Assembly: GCA_913775095.1 (NCBI GenBank)
Contig: CAJYIW010000024.1
Location: 310,001 to 374,000, forward strand
Origin: an uncultured Siphonobacter sp.
GTDB lineage: Bacteria; Bacteroidota; Bacteroidia; Cytophagales; Spirosomataceae
Direction: 5' to 3'
Length of the DNA stretch: 64,000 nucleotides
The translations under genes and the position numbers were made by a program. A model generated the notes under the pieces. That model did not search any database. It saw only the letters and a list, made by a program, of their open reading frames with translations, and was not told the DNA's origin. Below are positions 7,278 through 17,389 of this stretch, one piece after another (within the stretch, counting starts at the first letter, position 1; each line of letters starts with the position of its first letter).

Positions 7278-7817
7278 TTAGTAAGAAGAAGACCGATTCT
7301 GAGCCTGATACGTCAGTGAGAACGTATGGTAACCCAGCAGCACATTCCGGGCCGCCGTTCGGACGGCTTTCTTATCAAAAAAACCTTCGGGTGACACTCG
7401 GGCGGCGTATCCCTGCCAGACCGTTTTATTCATAAAGGTGTCCTGAAATTGAATCAGTAATGTTCCCTTCCGCAGAAACGTTTTATCGACCACATAATCC
7501 ACTTCTGGAGAACGATAACTCTTAACGTACGTATTCAGCTTGATTTTGTCAGGGTGCAGGGAATAAAAGACTAATACATCAGGATTTTGCGTAGTGTACT
7601 GAAAACCCCTCAATTGCATCTGGCGATTAATTTCAGCGGTAATCACATCGTGTTGAAGCGTAGTGTCTTCCGCAGTAACGGGATCAAAGGCGATGCAGTA
7701 CGTATTATACAGGTGCGTATAATTGGGAGCGTACCCGGAATGAATAACGAGATTTTTAGGGTTGCAGGCCGAACATAGCACGGCCATAACAGCAAAAACG
7801 AGTAAAGACTGTTTCAT
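7278..7817 (-). CDS. DUF4136 lipoprotein
   Basis: About 179 residues from the ATG at 7817; the frame runs 23 codons further upstream, but that ATG is the one that begins a lipoprotein signal (MKQSLLVFAVMAVLCSACNPK, lipobox CSAC). The mature part has YCIAFDP, DVITAEINRQMQLRGFQYTTQNPDVLVFYSL and GTLLIQFQDTFMNKTVWQGYAARV, the usual DUF4136 pattern of an outer-membrane-associated protein of unknown function. It stands alone, divergent from the lipoprotein gene at 8157. Confidence 0.82.
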   Translation of the reverse strand: MKQSLLVFAVMAVLCSACNPKNLVIHSGYAPNYTHLYNTYCIAFDPVTAEDTTLQHDVITAEINRQMQLRGFQYTTQNPDVLVFYSLHPDKIKLNTYVKSYRSPEVDYVVDKTFLRKGTLLIQFQDTFMNKTVWQGYAARVSPEGFFDKKAVRTAARNVLLGYHTFSLTYQAQNRSSSY

Positions 7818-8156
7818 AAACGTTAAAGGCCGCGAAGCCGAATTAAATGGAAAAGAGTTGTACTGAAAAATACGTAAGAATAGCACCCCTGAAGTCTAAA
7901 AAATGATGCCAGTTTTGAAGCACACTGTCATCATTTATCTCCTTCATTGTTAAGAAGTTATGAATTACCTCACCGGAATTCAACTAAATGATAAAATTAA
8001 TACAAATCCGGATAATTCAAAATCAACTAACGTTTAGTTACGCTCACAACTGAGCGAACTTAGCTCTAGAAAAGATTTGCCCAAAATTGCTCCTTTAAGA
8101 AGTTTTAACGTGTGCATCAAAGGTATTTTTTATAGTTTGGTCCAAAATCAACCGCT
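7818..8156. other. Divergent intergenic region with two short palindromes
   Basis: 339 AT-rich bases between two divergent lipoprotein genes. It must hold both promoters. Two adjacent palindromes are visible: AACTAA/TTAGTT around a 3-base loop (8025-8039) and CGCTCA/TGAGCG around a 4-base loop (8041-8056). A TATAGTTTG stretch at 8131-8139 resembles, with one extra base, the Bacteroidota -7 element TAnnTTTG. No ORF of interest is seen. Confidence 0.4.
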
Positions 8157-8963
8157 ATGAAAACTTTACCGATTTTTCTCCTCGCCTTTATCTTTTACGC
8201 CTGTTCTCCGAAAGTCCAGGTTGTTACTTTACACAGTGACGCCGTTAGCCTGAAAGATAATAAATTTGTTTACGATACGGATTCCTTACGAATCACCTAT
8301 AATTTTCAGGGAGCTAATGGAGTGATTCGAATGAATATCTACAATAAGCTCAGTGTTCCGCTTTATATTGACTGGAAACGGTCGGCTTTTATTAAGGGAA
8401 AAGAGAAGTTTGACTACTGGGTAGACGAGGCCTATTTTCAGGGCGTTTACGGTGGCGTTACCGCAACTGACCTTCGTCCGTCTCTGAATCGTTATAACCA
8501 GTTTCTTTACAGTTACAACCGGGGATTTTTTGAGGGAGCTCTTCGCAAGGAGGAACAGATTTCCTTTATCCCTCCTAAAACGGAGATTAGTCAGTCCCGC
8601 TTTAGGGTTGCCCCCGGCAAAGGCTGGTCTCTGCCTTCGGCTCAGGGTACGGTAGAGGAAGTGGATGTCATCCTTTCGGGGTCTGATTCCAAGAAGAAGG
8701 AGCTGGTGCGATACACCTTCTCCAATCAGAATACGCCCCTGAGTTTTCGGAATTTTCTGACCCTTTCCACGGATGCTCAGTTTAGAACGGAGTTTCACAT
8801 TGATACCCCTTTTTACGCTTCACAGGTAGAAAACATGGATGGCCGTTATCTGTTTGGTCCCACCTACGTTGAAACGGATCTGAATGCACCCAGCAGTATC
8901 AATCACATTCGGGAAGAATACCGGGCTGAAAACAAGTTTTTGCTGAAACTGCCTATTGATTAA
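8157..8963 (+). CDS. Uncharacterised lipoprotein
   Basis: 268 residues. The start MKTLPIFLLAFIFYACSPK gives a lipoprotein signal with FYAC as lipobox. The mature part is beta-rich and polar (ITYNFQGANGVIRMNIYNKLSVPLYIDWKRSAFIKG, then FIPPKTEISQSRFRV and a FRTEFHIDTPFYASQV tail) and resembles conserved hypothetical lipoproteins of Cytophagales; I know no function. Its stop codon overlaps by four bases the end of the convergent FG-GAP gene, so the two transcripts are not separated by a terminator here. Confidence 0.75.
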   Translation: MKTLPIFLLAFIFYACSPKVQVVTLHSDAVSLKDNKFVYDTDSLRITYNFQGANGVIRMNIYNKLSVPLYIDWKRSAFIKGKEKFDYWVDEAYFQGVYGGVTATDLRPSLNRYNQFLYSYNRGFFEGALRKEEQISFIPPKTEISQSRFRVAPGKGWSLPSAQGTVEEVDVILSGSDSKKKELVRYTFSNQNTPLSFRNFLTLSTDAQFRTEFHIDTPFYASQVENMDGRYLFGPTYVETDLNAPSSINHIREEYRAENKFLLKLPID

Positions 8964-11900
8964 GGCTTTGGATTGACCAGCAGCAACTGAGCGGCGGCTC
9001 CGTTTTTGGAAAATATCAATCCGAGTCCCTGTGGGGTTTTAAGCTCTGCCGAACGTCGTACCTGCCCCTTAATGACCAAACCCGTCTGAGCGGAAGGTAC
9101 GACATTGAATTTTTGTTGTCCCATGCCTTTTAATACCACTCCACGATTGGCATCATAACGGCCCAGTTCGGGCAGGCAATCGAAGAAATTACCTGTCAGA
9201 ATGAGATCCAGTTTTCCATCCTGATCATAATCTACACTGCTGATGCCGTAAATGGGTGAAAACTGAACGTCCCGGGGTAAGGCTTCAAAGCGGAAATTTC
9301 CCTTTCCATCGTTCCAGAATACGCCCGTCCGGTCTTCTACTGCCGAACGTTTGATCATGCCCTCACGAGAGCTTTCATCAAATAGATCTTCAACCGTTTT
9401 TTCGGCATAATCCGTGAATTTGAGAAACTTCTTTTTGATGGAAGGCACCGCTTTCTGTAAGTCCTGTTTGAGTACCATCGGATAACTTTTACCGGTTTCG
9501 GTCCAGCAATTGATGATTTGTTCCATGGTTCCGTTGCGGTCAAAATCGTTGACGTACAGCTCCGCCGGGTGTTCTGCCGAAGCATGGTACCGATTGTTAC
9601 TCCCCAGATTCCCCGCCACCAGATCCAGATCACCATCCCCGTCGAGATCCCGCACGTACAGGCGGTTCCACCAGCCCGTTAACTCCGCCAGCTGAGGCGA
9701 CTTCGCTAAGCGTTGTCCCTTTTCATTCAGGAAAATGGTAACGGGACCCCAGTCTTCACTAATGATTAGATCGGGCCAGGAATCGCGGTTGACATCCGCC
9801 CAGACCGCGTCGGTTACCATTCCAATTTTTGAGAATTCGGGAATATACCGTTTAGTCATTACCTTGAACTCACCCCGACCATTATTGACGAGTAACTGAC
9901 TCTGCGGTGAGATGCCGTACTGCCCGGAGACCATACGACTTCCCACAAACAAATCCTGATCGCCATCGTGGTCGAAGTCAGCCGCCGTAACACTCGATCC
10001 ATTCAGATACAGCAAGGGCAGGCGACGATCGCGGGTGAAAGTCCCCTTTCCATCATTCAGGTACAGCCGGTCTTCGAGTTCAGCGGAACCGTCGATAAAT
10101 TCATTGCCGCCGCTTACTACGTACAAATCCTGATCGCCATCCTGATCCGCGTCGAAGAAAGTGGCCGCTACGTCCTCGTACAGGCGTTCGGTATCGAGCA
10201 TGATCAGCTCCTGACCCTTAAACGTACCATTGGACTGTTGCACGAATAATTTTTTGGGCGAGCCGGAAGCTCCGCCGAGGTACACGTCATCCAGCCCATC
10301 TCCGTTGACATCCCCCACGGCCAGCGGTGGCCCCTGTGTGGAGTACATCTGCTTGAGCAGCGGATCGCGGTTGTAATCCACAAATGCGTTTTCGACGTGA
10401 GTATAGTCCAGACGGGAGGAAACCGTTGCATCAGTAAAATAAGACGCTGGCTTTGCTCCCACTCGAGGAGTTCCGGGTTTTGATTGACGATAATCCAGCA
10501 CAAGTTCCGTATCCGCTTTTGCCTTCGGGATTACCTGTTGCTGACCATCCGGCCAGATAATCGTTACGGAATCAATTGCCGTTTCTTTTCCCAGGCCAAA
10601 AACCAGTGTCAAATCCACGGAAGACTGAAAACCCCGGTTTGGCATTTGTTGCAGCAGTATCGTGCGATTGGGCTGGTGTACCCGAACTTTCGCTCCGATA
10701 CCATTCCGGTTCTGGTCGGTTCCTTTCAGTTTCACCCGTAAGAAATGCTGATGATTGCGATCGCTGGCATGATTTCGGTAGACCGACAAGGGTTGATTAA
10801 CATTGCTGACAATCAGATCCAGATCACCGTCATTATCCAGATCACCGTAAGCCGATCCGTTCGAGAAATTAGGTTCATCCAGTCCCCATGCCTGAGCCTG
10901 ATTACTGAATTTCAAACCTCCTTCGTTCCGAAAAGCATAATTAGGAATTGGCTCCGAAGGCATCTTGGTTAGAAATTCCGCAAAATTGAAGCCCTGCGTT
11001 ACCACTTGCTGCATGGTATTGTCGTCGGAAAAGAAGGAGATAAAATCCTGATCCGAGATGGTTTTGTACAGACCATTAGCGACGAAAATATCCTTTTGCC
11101 CATCGTTATCCATATCAAAAAGCAGAGCTCCCCAGCTCCAGTCGGTCGCGGCTACGCCGGCGTACTGCCCCACATCACTGAACGTCAGTTTTCCCTTCGC
11201 GTCCAGACCATTGTTCAGATGCAGCATGTTTCGCATGTACTGGTGATGGTAATCCTGTGTAAGCTTGAACTGTTCCAGCTCGTAGCTTTCGAAGAGCGTC
11301 GTGGTTTTCAGGCGGCGGTCGGTACCGGGCAACATTTCCGTTACGAAAATATCCAGGCGTCCGTCGTTATTGACATCAGCCACATCTGCTCCCATCGAGG
11401 ACAGGCTAATATGCGGAAAGGTTTCTTTTAATGATTCCTTAAAGGTTCCATCCTGATTGTTCAGGTAGAGGTAATCGTGTTCATAAAAATCATTGGAAAC
11501 GTAAATGTCGGGCCAGTCGTCATCGTTTACATCCCCTACCGTAATTCCCAGGCCGAAACCGATCACACTTCCGTAAATACCCGCTTTTTCTGAGATATCG
11601 ACGAATTGCGTCGTTACTGGAGCGGCATCTTTATGAATAATCCGGTTTTCGAAAAACTTATGACCGCCGTCGTAATCGCGTTTATTTCGTAGATTTTTAT
11701 AGCCTAACCGCCCAACCGGCATGAAACTGTTATTAAGCAGAAACATATCCAGATCCCCATCCCGGTCGTAATCAAAGAAGGCAGCGTGCGTCGACACCCC
11801 CCGGTCATCCAGTCCATATTCTTTGGCTTTTTCAGTAAAGGTCAGGTTGCCGTTGTTGATAAACAGTTCGTTGGCCCGGTCGTCATTGGGGCGGTTGCCT

Positions 11901-12295
11901 GCGTTGCAGACGTACAAATCCAGACGGCCATCGCCGTTCACATCCGCGAAGGTGGCTCCCGTGCTCCAGGCATGCTTGCCTTTGATTCCAGCTTTTTCGG
12001 AAATATCCTCAAACTTAAAATTACCTTTATTCAGGTACAGTTTGTTGTCGCCCATATTGGACGTCAGAAACACGTCGGGCAAACTGTCATTGTTAACGTC
12101 GCCGATGGCTACGCCGCCGCCGTTATAGAAATTCCGGTAATTGAAAATATTCAGTTCCTTGTCGTCTTTTACTTCGTTGACGAACGTAATGCCCGTTTCT
12201 TCCGCTGGGAGCGACTCAAACAGGGTTTCTTCTTTCTTCTTTCCGCACGCGGCCAGCACTAGAGCCAGGGCCGTTATCAGAATATAATGTTTCAT
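8960..12295 (-). CDS. Large FG-GAP/VCBS-repeat lipoprotein with ASPIC/UnbV domain (copy 1)
   Basis: About 1111 residues. A lipoprotein signal (MKHYILITALALVLAACGKKK) is followed by two blocks of calcium-binding propeller repeats marked by DxNxDGxxD cores (DVNNDSLPDVF, DVNGDGRLDLY, DYDRDGDLDMF, DVNGDGLDDVY and others). Between the blocks lies an ASPIC/UnbV domain (about residues 518-588: GIGAKVRVHQ, NRGFQSSVD, WPDGQQQ). Such proteins are surface or periplasmic lipoproteins. A longer frame starting with GTG at 12313 overlaps the upstream stop codon by GTGA, but the ATG at 12295 begins the signal peptide, so I chose it. It is a tandem paralogue of the next gene and last in the haloperoxidase/SusCD cluster. 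Confidence 0.9.
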   Translation of the reverse strand: MKHYILITALALVLAACGKKKEETLFESLPAEETGITFVNEVKDDKELNIFNYRNFYNGGGVAIGDVNNDSLPDVFLTSNMGDNKLYLNKGNFKFEDISEKAGIKGKHAWSTGATFADVNGDGRLDLYVCNAGNRPNDDRANELFINNGNLTFTEKAKEYGLDDRGVSTHAAFFDYDRDGDLDMFLLNNSFMPVGRLGYKNLRNKRDYDGGHKFFENRIIHKDAAPVTTQFVDISEKAGIYGSVIGFGLGITVGDVNDDDWPDIYVSNDFYEHDYLYLNNQDGTFKESLKETFPHISLSSMGADVADVNNDGRLDIFVTEMLPGTDRRLKTTTLFESYELEQFKLTQDYHHQYMRNMLHLNNGLDAKGKLTFSDVGQYAGVAATDWSWGALLFDMDNDGQKDIFVANGLYKTISDQDFISFFSDDNTMQQVVTQGFNFAEFLTKMPSEPIPNYAFRNEGGLKFSNQAQAWGLDEPNFSNGSAYGDLDNDGDLDLIVSNVNQPLSVYRNHASDRNHQHFLRVKLKGTDQNRNGIGAKVRVHQPNRTILLQQMPNRGFQSSVDLTLVFGLGKETAIDSVTIIWPDGQQQVIPKAKADTELVLDYRQSKPGTPRVGAKPASYFTDATVSSRLDYTHVENAFVDYNRDPLLKQMYSTQGPPLAVGDVNGDGLDDVYLGGASGSPKKLFVQQSNGTFKGQELIMLDTERLYEDVAATFFDADQDGDQDLYVVSGGNEFIDGSAELEDRLYLNDGKGTFTRDRRLPLLYLNGSSVTAADFDHDGDQDLFVGSRMVSGQYGISPQSQLLVNNGRGEFKVMTKRYIPEFSKIGMVTDAVWADVNRDSWPDLIISEDWGPVTIFLNEKGQRLAKSPQLAELTGWWNRLYVRDLDGDGDLDLVAGNLGSNNRYHASAEHPAELYVNDFDRNGTMEQIINCWTETGKSYPMVLKQDLQKAVPSIKKKFLKFTDYAEKTVEDLFDESSREGMIKRSAVEDRTGVFWNDGKGNFRFEALPRDVQFSPIYGISSVDYDQDGKLDLILTGNFFDCLPELGRYDANRGVVLKGMGQQKFNVVPSAQTGLVIKGQVRRSAELKTPQGLGLIFSKNGAAAQLLLVNPKP

Positions 12296-12309
12296 GGGGT
12301 ATAGCGAAT

Positions 12310-15300
12310 TCACTGAATGGGGTGCGTGTGGGTTTGAAATACCAATAACCGATCATTGTTCCGGCTGACCAGCCAGCGGATTCCTTTCGCTGTTTGAAGA
12401 GCCTTTATATCCCGGATTTCGCCCGTTACCGAAAATCCGGAAAACGGTCCGGGACTGGATTGAAAATTCCCTTTGCCGTCGTTGAGTAATACCAGGCCGG
12501 GGTTTGCATTGTACTGTCCCTGGGCCGGATTAACGCTATACAGGTTCCCCCCTGCCAGGACATCCGGCGTACCGTTGCCATCTACGTCACCAATCGCAAA
12601 AGCGTAGAGTTTTGACCACTGGGCCGGAGCGGGCAATTCGTGAATGACAAACCGAAGGTCTCCTTTGTTCTCCAGCCAAACGGAGTTATATCGATTGATT
12701 TCAAATTCAGTCGCTCCGTCCAGCTCGTTTTTATCGAAGATTTCCTGTACCGTTTTTCCGGCGAAACCGGCGTAGGTGGTGAATTTCTTATTGATGATTG
12801 AAGGTAACTGTTTGCCTAGTTCGTCTTTGCCCGCCAGCGGGTAATACGAACCAGCCTGATCTTCATAGGCGATAATTTGTTCTGCCTGCCCATTCGAATC
12901 AATATCCTTGACCCACATTTTCAGGTGGTTGGATCCTTTTCGGCGAAACCGACTGTTCAGGCCCAGATTACCGAGTACGGCATCCTCCCGCCCGTCTTTA
13001 TTCAGATCGCCCCAGGCCATACGGCTCCAGAAACCCTTCATTCGCGTGGATTCCGTACCGTCGGCTTCTTCCAGACGCATGGATTTTCGGTTGAATTTTC
13101 CGCCTTTTTGTACGAAGAGTTGGGGTTCCATCCAATCACCGATCACCAGAAGATCGGGTTTCTGGTCGCCATCAAAGTCGCTCCACTGGGCATCCGTCAG
13201 TAAGCCCGCCAACCGTAACTCCGGAGCCAGTCGATCCGTTTGATCCTGGAAATTACCCTTGCCATCATTCACAAGCAGAAAAGACCGGGGCGGTTTACCA
13301 TAGGCATAAGCTGTTACCCGACCCGAAACGAACAAATCAATATCCCCGTCTTTATCGAAATCTGCCGGGTACACACCCGACTTATTTTCCAGCATTTTGG
13401 GTAACGCCGTGCTGGCTTTGGTAAACGAACCCTTTCCGTCGTTGAAGTACAGCAAGTCCTGCAACTGATCCATTTCGCCGTAGTATTCGTTGCCACCCGC
13501 GACAACGTACAGATCCAGATCACCATCGCCATCCGCATCAAAAAACGTAGCGGCTACGTGTTCAGCCGTTGAGTCAGCGTCGAATGCAGGTTGCGAACTA
13601 TGGACCAGCTGGCCGTCGTTTTTTTGCAAAAACAACTGACCTACCTTAAACTTGGCCCCAGGAATATAGACATCCTCCAGGCCATCTCCGTTCACGTCAC
13701 CTTTCGCTATTCGTGGTTCTTCCGTTGATAGCTGGAAAGGCATCAATGGTTCACGGCTGAAGTCAAAATAATCCTTATTCTCCCGATGAGTATAAGTAAT
13801 CGGATTAGGCTGTACCTCTTCCAGGACCGGCGTTTGGCTGGTACTCCACCAGGAAGTAACCGACTGCTCTTTCGCAGCAGTGTACTGAACGGTCAGGGTC
13901 TGATCGGCTTTTACGTTGCGAAGGGTTTGTGATTTCCCGTCGGGCCAGATTACCAGTATGCTGTCAATAGATGTTTGTTTTCCAATGCCAAAAGTCAATA
14001 AAGGCTCCACGGATGATTCAAAGCCCCGCACCGGACTATTTTGCTGGTAGAAGAGTTGCGTACTGTCTTTCAGTAATACCTTCGCTCCCACGCCTAACAC
14101 GTTAGCTTTATCACCTTTAAAATTTACTTTCAGGTAATGGTTACCCAGCGTTTCACGTGCGGTATTTCGATACACGCCCGCCGCCTCATTAATGGCATTA
14201 CTTACTAAATCCAGATCACCGTCGTTATCAAGATCGGCGTAGATGGCTCCATTATTAATATTTTCTTTTTCAAATCCCCAGTCTTTCGAGCGATCCCTGA
14301 ACGTAAAATCAAACGGTCCTTTTGCAATACCCTGGTAGAGGTAATTGTGCGTTTTTCCCTCGGGCATATGCTTAATAGACTTTTGAACTACCTCTTTCAC
14401 TCGTTTATCTAAAGCTGCATATACCGAATCCTGAAAGACGTATTTGATGTAATCCATGTTGTTGGGTCGCCGGACGATGCCGTTAGTGATGAAGACATCC
14501 TTTACCCCATCGCCGTCGTAGTCGGCCCAGAGCGGTGCCCAGCTCCAGTCCGTAGCGGCCATGCCGAGTTGGGCGGCAATGTCCACAAACCGTTTACCCT
14601 GTAAGTTCAGTTGCAGGCAATTGCGGGCGTACTGATAATGATACCCGTAGCTGAGTTTAAATGAAAAGACATCGAAGGGATCTTCGCCCGCCGATGATTT
14701 TTCGACGGTTTCATCTTCAGGATACATGTCCAGCGTCATGACATCCAGCCAGCCGTCATTGTTGATATCTGCCATGTCATTACCCATCGAAAAACGACTG
14801 GTATGGGCAAAAACCTCCTTTAATTTCTCAGTAAAAGTGCCATTTCCGTTATTGTGGTAATAGTAATCGTCTTCGTGAAAGTCATTGGAAACGTAAATAT
14901 CTTCCCAGCCATCGTTATCCAGATCACCTACAGAAATTCCAAGACCGTAACCCATTGGAGCTCCGTAGATACCTGCTTTTTCGGATACATTCTCAAACGG
15001 AGCTTTCGCCTGAATACCTTTGTCAATGAGTTTATTTTCGAACAAATAATCCCCGGCTTCATTATCCCGTAAGAATCTAGCATTCACATTGTTATACGAA
15101 ATGGCCTTATGAATGGCATGATTGAGTAAGTAACAATCTAGGTCGCCATCGTGATCGTAGTCGAAAAAAGCCGCCTGCGTTGAAAAGCCCGTAAAATCCA
15201 GCCCATACTCCGCTGCTTTTTCCGTAAAGGTTCCATCTTGATTATTGATGTAAAGTTCATTCGAGCCTTCCAGCCCCCGATAGTTTCCTACGGCACATAC

Positions 15301-15708
15301 GTACATGTCCAGCCAGCCGTCACCGTTGACATCGGCCATACTCACGCCCGTCTGCCAGTCGGCAAAACCGCCGACGCCCGCCTGCTCGGTAATGTCTTCA
15401 AATTTCCAGTTTCCTTTATTGAGGTATAGTTTATTCTTGCCGCGATTGCTGACGAAGTATAAATCGGTCAGACCGTCTTTATTAATATCACCCGCCGCGA
15501 CCCCGCCTCCGTTATAGAAATACAGATACTCTACGATGTTCAGGCTGTCGTCATCCAGAATGGTATTCTGAAAAGCAATGCCTGTCTGGGTCGAGTCTAA
15601 CGTTTCAAACAGGGGCTTTTCCTTGGAAGATGTGCAGGCCATAAGGCTCAGTAAACATCCAATTACTACAGTGGTTGCTTTCAGGAATACGCAAAACGAA
15701 TGATGCAT
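12310..15708 (-). CDS. Large FG-GAP/VCBS-repeat lipoprotein with ASPIC/UnbV domain (copy 2)
   Basis: About 1132 residues with the same plan as its downstream neighbour: lipoprotein signal ending LSLMACTSSK, N-terminal propeller repeats (DINKDGLTDLYF, DVNGDGWLDMY, DYDHDGDLDCY), an ASPIC/UnbV domain (about residues 526-606: GVGAKVLLKD, VRGFESSVE, WPDGKSQ) and a C-terminal set of repeats (DVNGDGLEDVYI, DADGDGDLDLYV). The ATG at 15708 begins the signal peptide; the frame itself opens 11 codons earlier. Placed directly after SusD, it takes the position usually held by surface glycan-binding proteins, so a role in capturing cargo for the SusCD importer is a reasonable inference. Confidence 0.9.
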   Translation of the reverse strand: MHHSFCVFLKATTVVIGCLLSLMACTSSKEKPLFETLDSTQTGIAFQNTILDDDSLNIVEYLYFYNGGGVAAGDINKDGLTDLYFVSNRGKNKLYLNKGNWKFEDITEQAGVGGFADWQTGVSMADVNGDGWLDMYVCAVGNYRGLEGSNELYINNQDGTFTEKAAEYGLDFTGFSTQAAFFDYDHDGDLDCYLLNHAIHKAISYNNVNARFLRDNEAGDYLFENKLIDKGIQAKAPFENVSEKAGIYGAPMGYGLGISVGDLDNDGWEDIYVSNDFHEDDYYYHNNGNGTFTEKLKEVFAHTSRFSMGNDMADINNDGWLDVMTLDMYPEDETVEKSSAGEDPFDVFSFKLSYGYHYQYARNCLQLNLQGKRFVDIAAQLGMAATDWSWAPLWADYDGDGVKDVFITNGIVRRPNNMDYIKYVFQDSVYAALDKRVKEVVQKSIKHMPEGKTHNYLYQGIAKGPFDFTFRDRSKDWGFEKENINNGAIYADLDNDGDLDLVSNAINEAAGVYRNTARETLGNHYLKVNFKGDKANVLGVGAKVLLKDSTQLFYQQNSPVRGFESSVEPLLTFGIGKQTSIDSILVIWPDGKSQTLRNVKADQTLTVQYTAAKEQSVTSWWSTSQTPVLEEVQPNPITYTHRENKDYFDFSREPLMPFQLSTEEPRIAKGDVNGDGLEDVYIPGAKFKVGQLFLQKNDGQLVHSSQPAFDADSTAEHVAATFFDADGDGDLDLYVVAGGNEYYGEMDQLQDLLYFNDGKGSFTKASTALPKMLENKSGVYPADFDKDGDIDLFVSGRVTAYAYGKPPRSFLLVNDGKGNFQDQTDRLAPELRLAGLLTDAQWSDFDGDQKPDLLVIGDWMEPQLFVQKGGKFNRKSMRLEEADGTESTRMKGFWSRMAWGDLNKDGREDAVLGNLGLNSRFRRKGSNHLKMWVKDIDSNGQAEQIIAYEDQAGSYYPLAGKDELGKQLPSIINKKFTTYAGFAGKTVQEIFDKNELDGATEFEINRYNSVWLENKGDLRFVIHELPAPAQWSKLYAFAIGDVDGNGTPDVLAGGNLYSVNPAQGQYNANPGLVLLNDGKGNFQSSPGPFSGFSVTGEIRDIKALQTAKGIRWLVSRNNDRLLVFQTHTHPIQ

Positions 15709-15739
15709 TGACTTCTGTTTTACTTGGGCTAGTATCAAC

Positions 15740-15775
15740 ACAGGCCCCTTCCCAAATATCTGGAAAGGAGCCTGT
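15740..15775 (-). other. Intercistronic hairpin between susD and FG-GAP gene
   Basis: ACAGGC and GCCTGT close an imperfect stem (CCCCTTCC facing GGAAAGGA). It has no T run on the minus strand, so it looks more like an mRNA-stabilising or partial-attenuation hairpin that sets the ratio of SusCD to the downstream lipoproteins than a full terminator. Confidence 0.5.
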
Positions 15776-15796
15776 TGTACTGGAAAAAATCGACTA

Positions 15797-17317
15797 TTAA
15801 TTATAACCAGGATTTTGTTTCAAGTTAGGGTTACTTGAAATCTGTACCGATGGAATGGGCATCAGATTATACTTGGAATCCGTCACGGGTTTGAACTGCC
15901 ATGCCTTCTGGGTGAACGATTTGAAACGAACCAAATCAGTCCGGCGACGGCCTTCGAAGGCAAATTCCCGTCCGTACTCTTTCAGCAGGTTATCCAATGT
16001 CATATCCGACGTGGTGAAATCTGCTACTCCTGCCCGCTTGCGTATCTGATTGATATAAGGCAATGCTTCAGCTGCCCGTCCCAGACGTACCAGTGCTTCC
16101 GCTTTAGCCATCAACACCGATGAATAGCGGAAGATCGGGAAATCGTTATCCTGGCTAGTAACCAGGTTTCCGGTTTGAATTTCAAACTTTTGGAAACGCA
16201 CCCCCTGATAAGCCAGTGCTCGTTCAAGGGCACTGATTTCCGGCGTAAAGTTTACATCATGCCGTAAGCCATCCACGCGGTCATCATACTGAATCACTTT
16301 CCCATCCGAACCCGTCTGCGGACCAGCCAGCCACATCTTCTTCCGGCCATCCTGATCACTGAACGTAGAATAGAAATCCGCGTAGGTACAGTATCCGTTC
16401 CAGGGGCTGTTCGCCAATCCATACTTCTGTTGCAGGGCGTAGTGCAGCGTACGTAACTGGAAAGTATTACCGGTAGCAAACGTTTTATCAAAAGGAATTA
16501 CGAAGATGTTCTCCCTCATGGATCCATTCTTATCATTGTTGACGGCAAAATTTTCAAGGAAATTAGACGTCAGGGAATACAACTTTGAGTTGATTATTGA
16601 ATCGCATTCGGCCGATGCTTCCGTCCAACGGGGCGTCCCCGTAAATACCTCTGCGTTCAGATACACGTGAGCCAGCAAGGCATGTCCGGCACCTCGGGAC
16701 ATCCGTCCGTACATGGCAATACTATTCTCGTTCCGCATCTGAGGAATCGCTTCCCTGAGTTCCTTCACGATGAAATTGTACACATCCACTCGTGGACTCT
16801 GGGCTGGATTACCAGCGGGAGAGTCCTCCGTCAGAATGGGTACATTCCCGAAAAGATCCACCAAGTAGTAGTAGTTCAACGCCCGAATAGCCCGTAATTC
16901 AGCAATGGTCGTTTCCTTGCTTGCCAGTGAAGAAGCTTTTAAGGTAGCAACATTGATGTTTACATTGGCAATACTGCGGTAGAAAGCCTCCCAGGCTCCA
17001 TTGATGTTCGTTGGAATTAGAGGCGTAAACTGATGTTTAGCCAATTGCTGCCACCGCCCATCGTCATACCAGTCTGGTCCCCGTGTTGGTACTACGACTT
17101 CGTCCGTAGTAGTTTCCTGTAAAACGAAAGGATCATCGACGAACGATCGTAAGGTTCCATACGAAGAACCAATCACCGAATTTAGATCTGACTCAGTAGA
17201 CGGGAATGACCCTGCATCAGCCCGGTCATATACGGTTGAATCCAGATTCGTACAGGACTGATTGAATACCATCAATCCCGTCAGCCCGAGTCCGTATAAA
17301 ATTTTAAGCGTTTTCAT
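15797..17317 (-). CDS. SusD/RagB-family outer-membrane lipoprotein (pair 1)
   Basis: 506 residues. Lipoprotein signal with FNQSCTNLD, then typical SusD features: DEVVVPTRGPDWYDDGRWQQL, helical TPR-like repeats (AELRAIRALNYYYLVDLFGNVPILTED) and the C-terminal LLKEYGREFAFEGRRRTDLVRF signature, ending PIPSVQISSNPNLKQNPGY as in most RagB/SusD proteins. SusD forms the extracellular lid over the SusC channel and helps to load nutrient. The partner SusC gene lies 72 bases upstream on the same strand. The substrate cannot be told from sequence. Confidence 0.96.
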   Translation of the reverse strand: MKTLKILYGLGLTGLMVFNQSCTNLDSTVYDRADAGSFPSTESDLNSVIGSSYGTLRSFVDDPFVLQETTTDEVVVPTRGPDWYDDGRWQQLAKHQFTPLIPTNINGAWEAFYRSIANVNINVATLKASSLASKETTIAELRAIRALNYYYLVDLFGNVPILTEDSPAGNPAQSPRVDVYNFIVKELREAIPQMRNENSIAMYGRMSRGAGHALLAHVYLNAEVFTGTPRWTEASAECDSIINSKLYSLTSNFLENFAVNNDKNGSMRENIFVIPFDKTFATGNTFQLRTLHYALQQKYGLANSPWNGYCTYADFYSTFSDQDGRKKMWLAGPQTGSDGKVIQYDDRVDGLRHDVNFTPEISALERALAYQGVRFQKFEIQTGNLVTSQDNDFPIFRYSSVLMAKAEALVRLGRAAEALPYINQIRKRAGVADFTTSDMTLDNLLKEYGREFAFEGRRRTDLVRFKSFTQKAWQFKPVTDSKYNLMPIPSVQISSNPNLKQNPGYN

Positions 17318-17389
17318 AAGAAAGTGTAGTATTCTAAATAAGCCTAAAGCTTATGCCTGATTGCGTATATAATACAAGGACTTTGTCGA

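Noticed and set aside
8960-15708. Many overlapping antisense frames over the FG-GAP genes
   Set aside because: DxNxDG repeats read on the other strand give repetitive open frames; no independent support.
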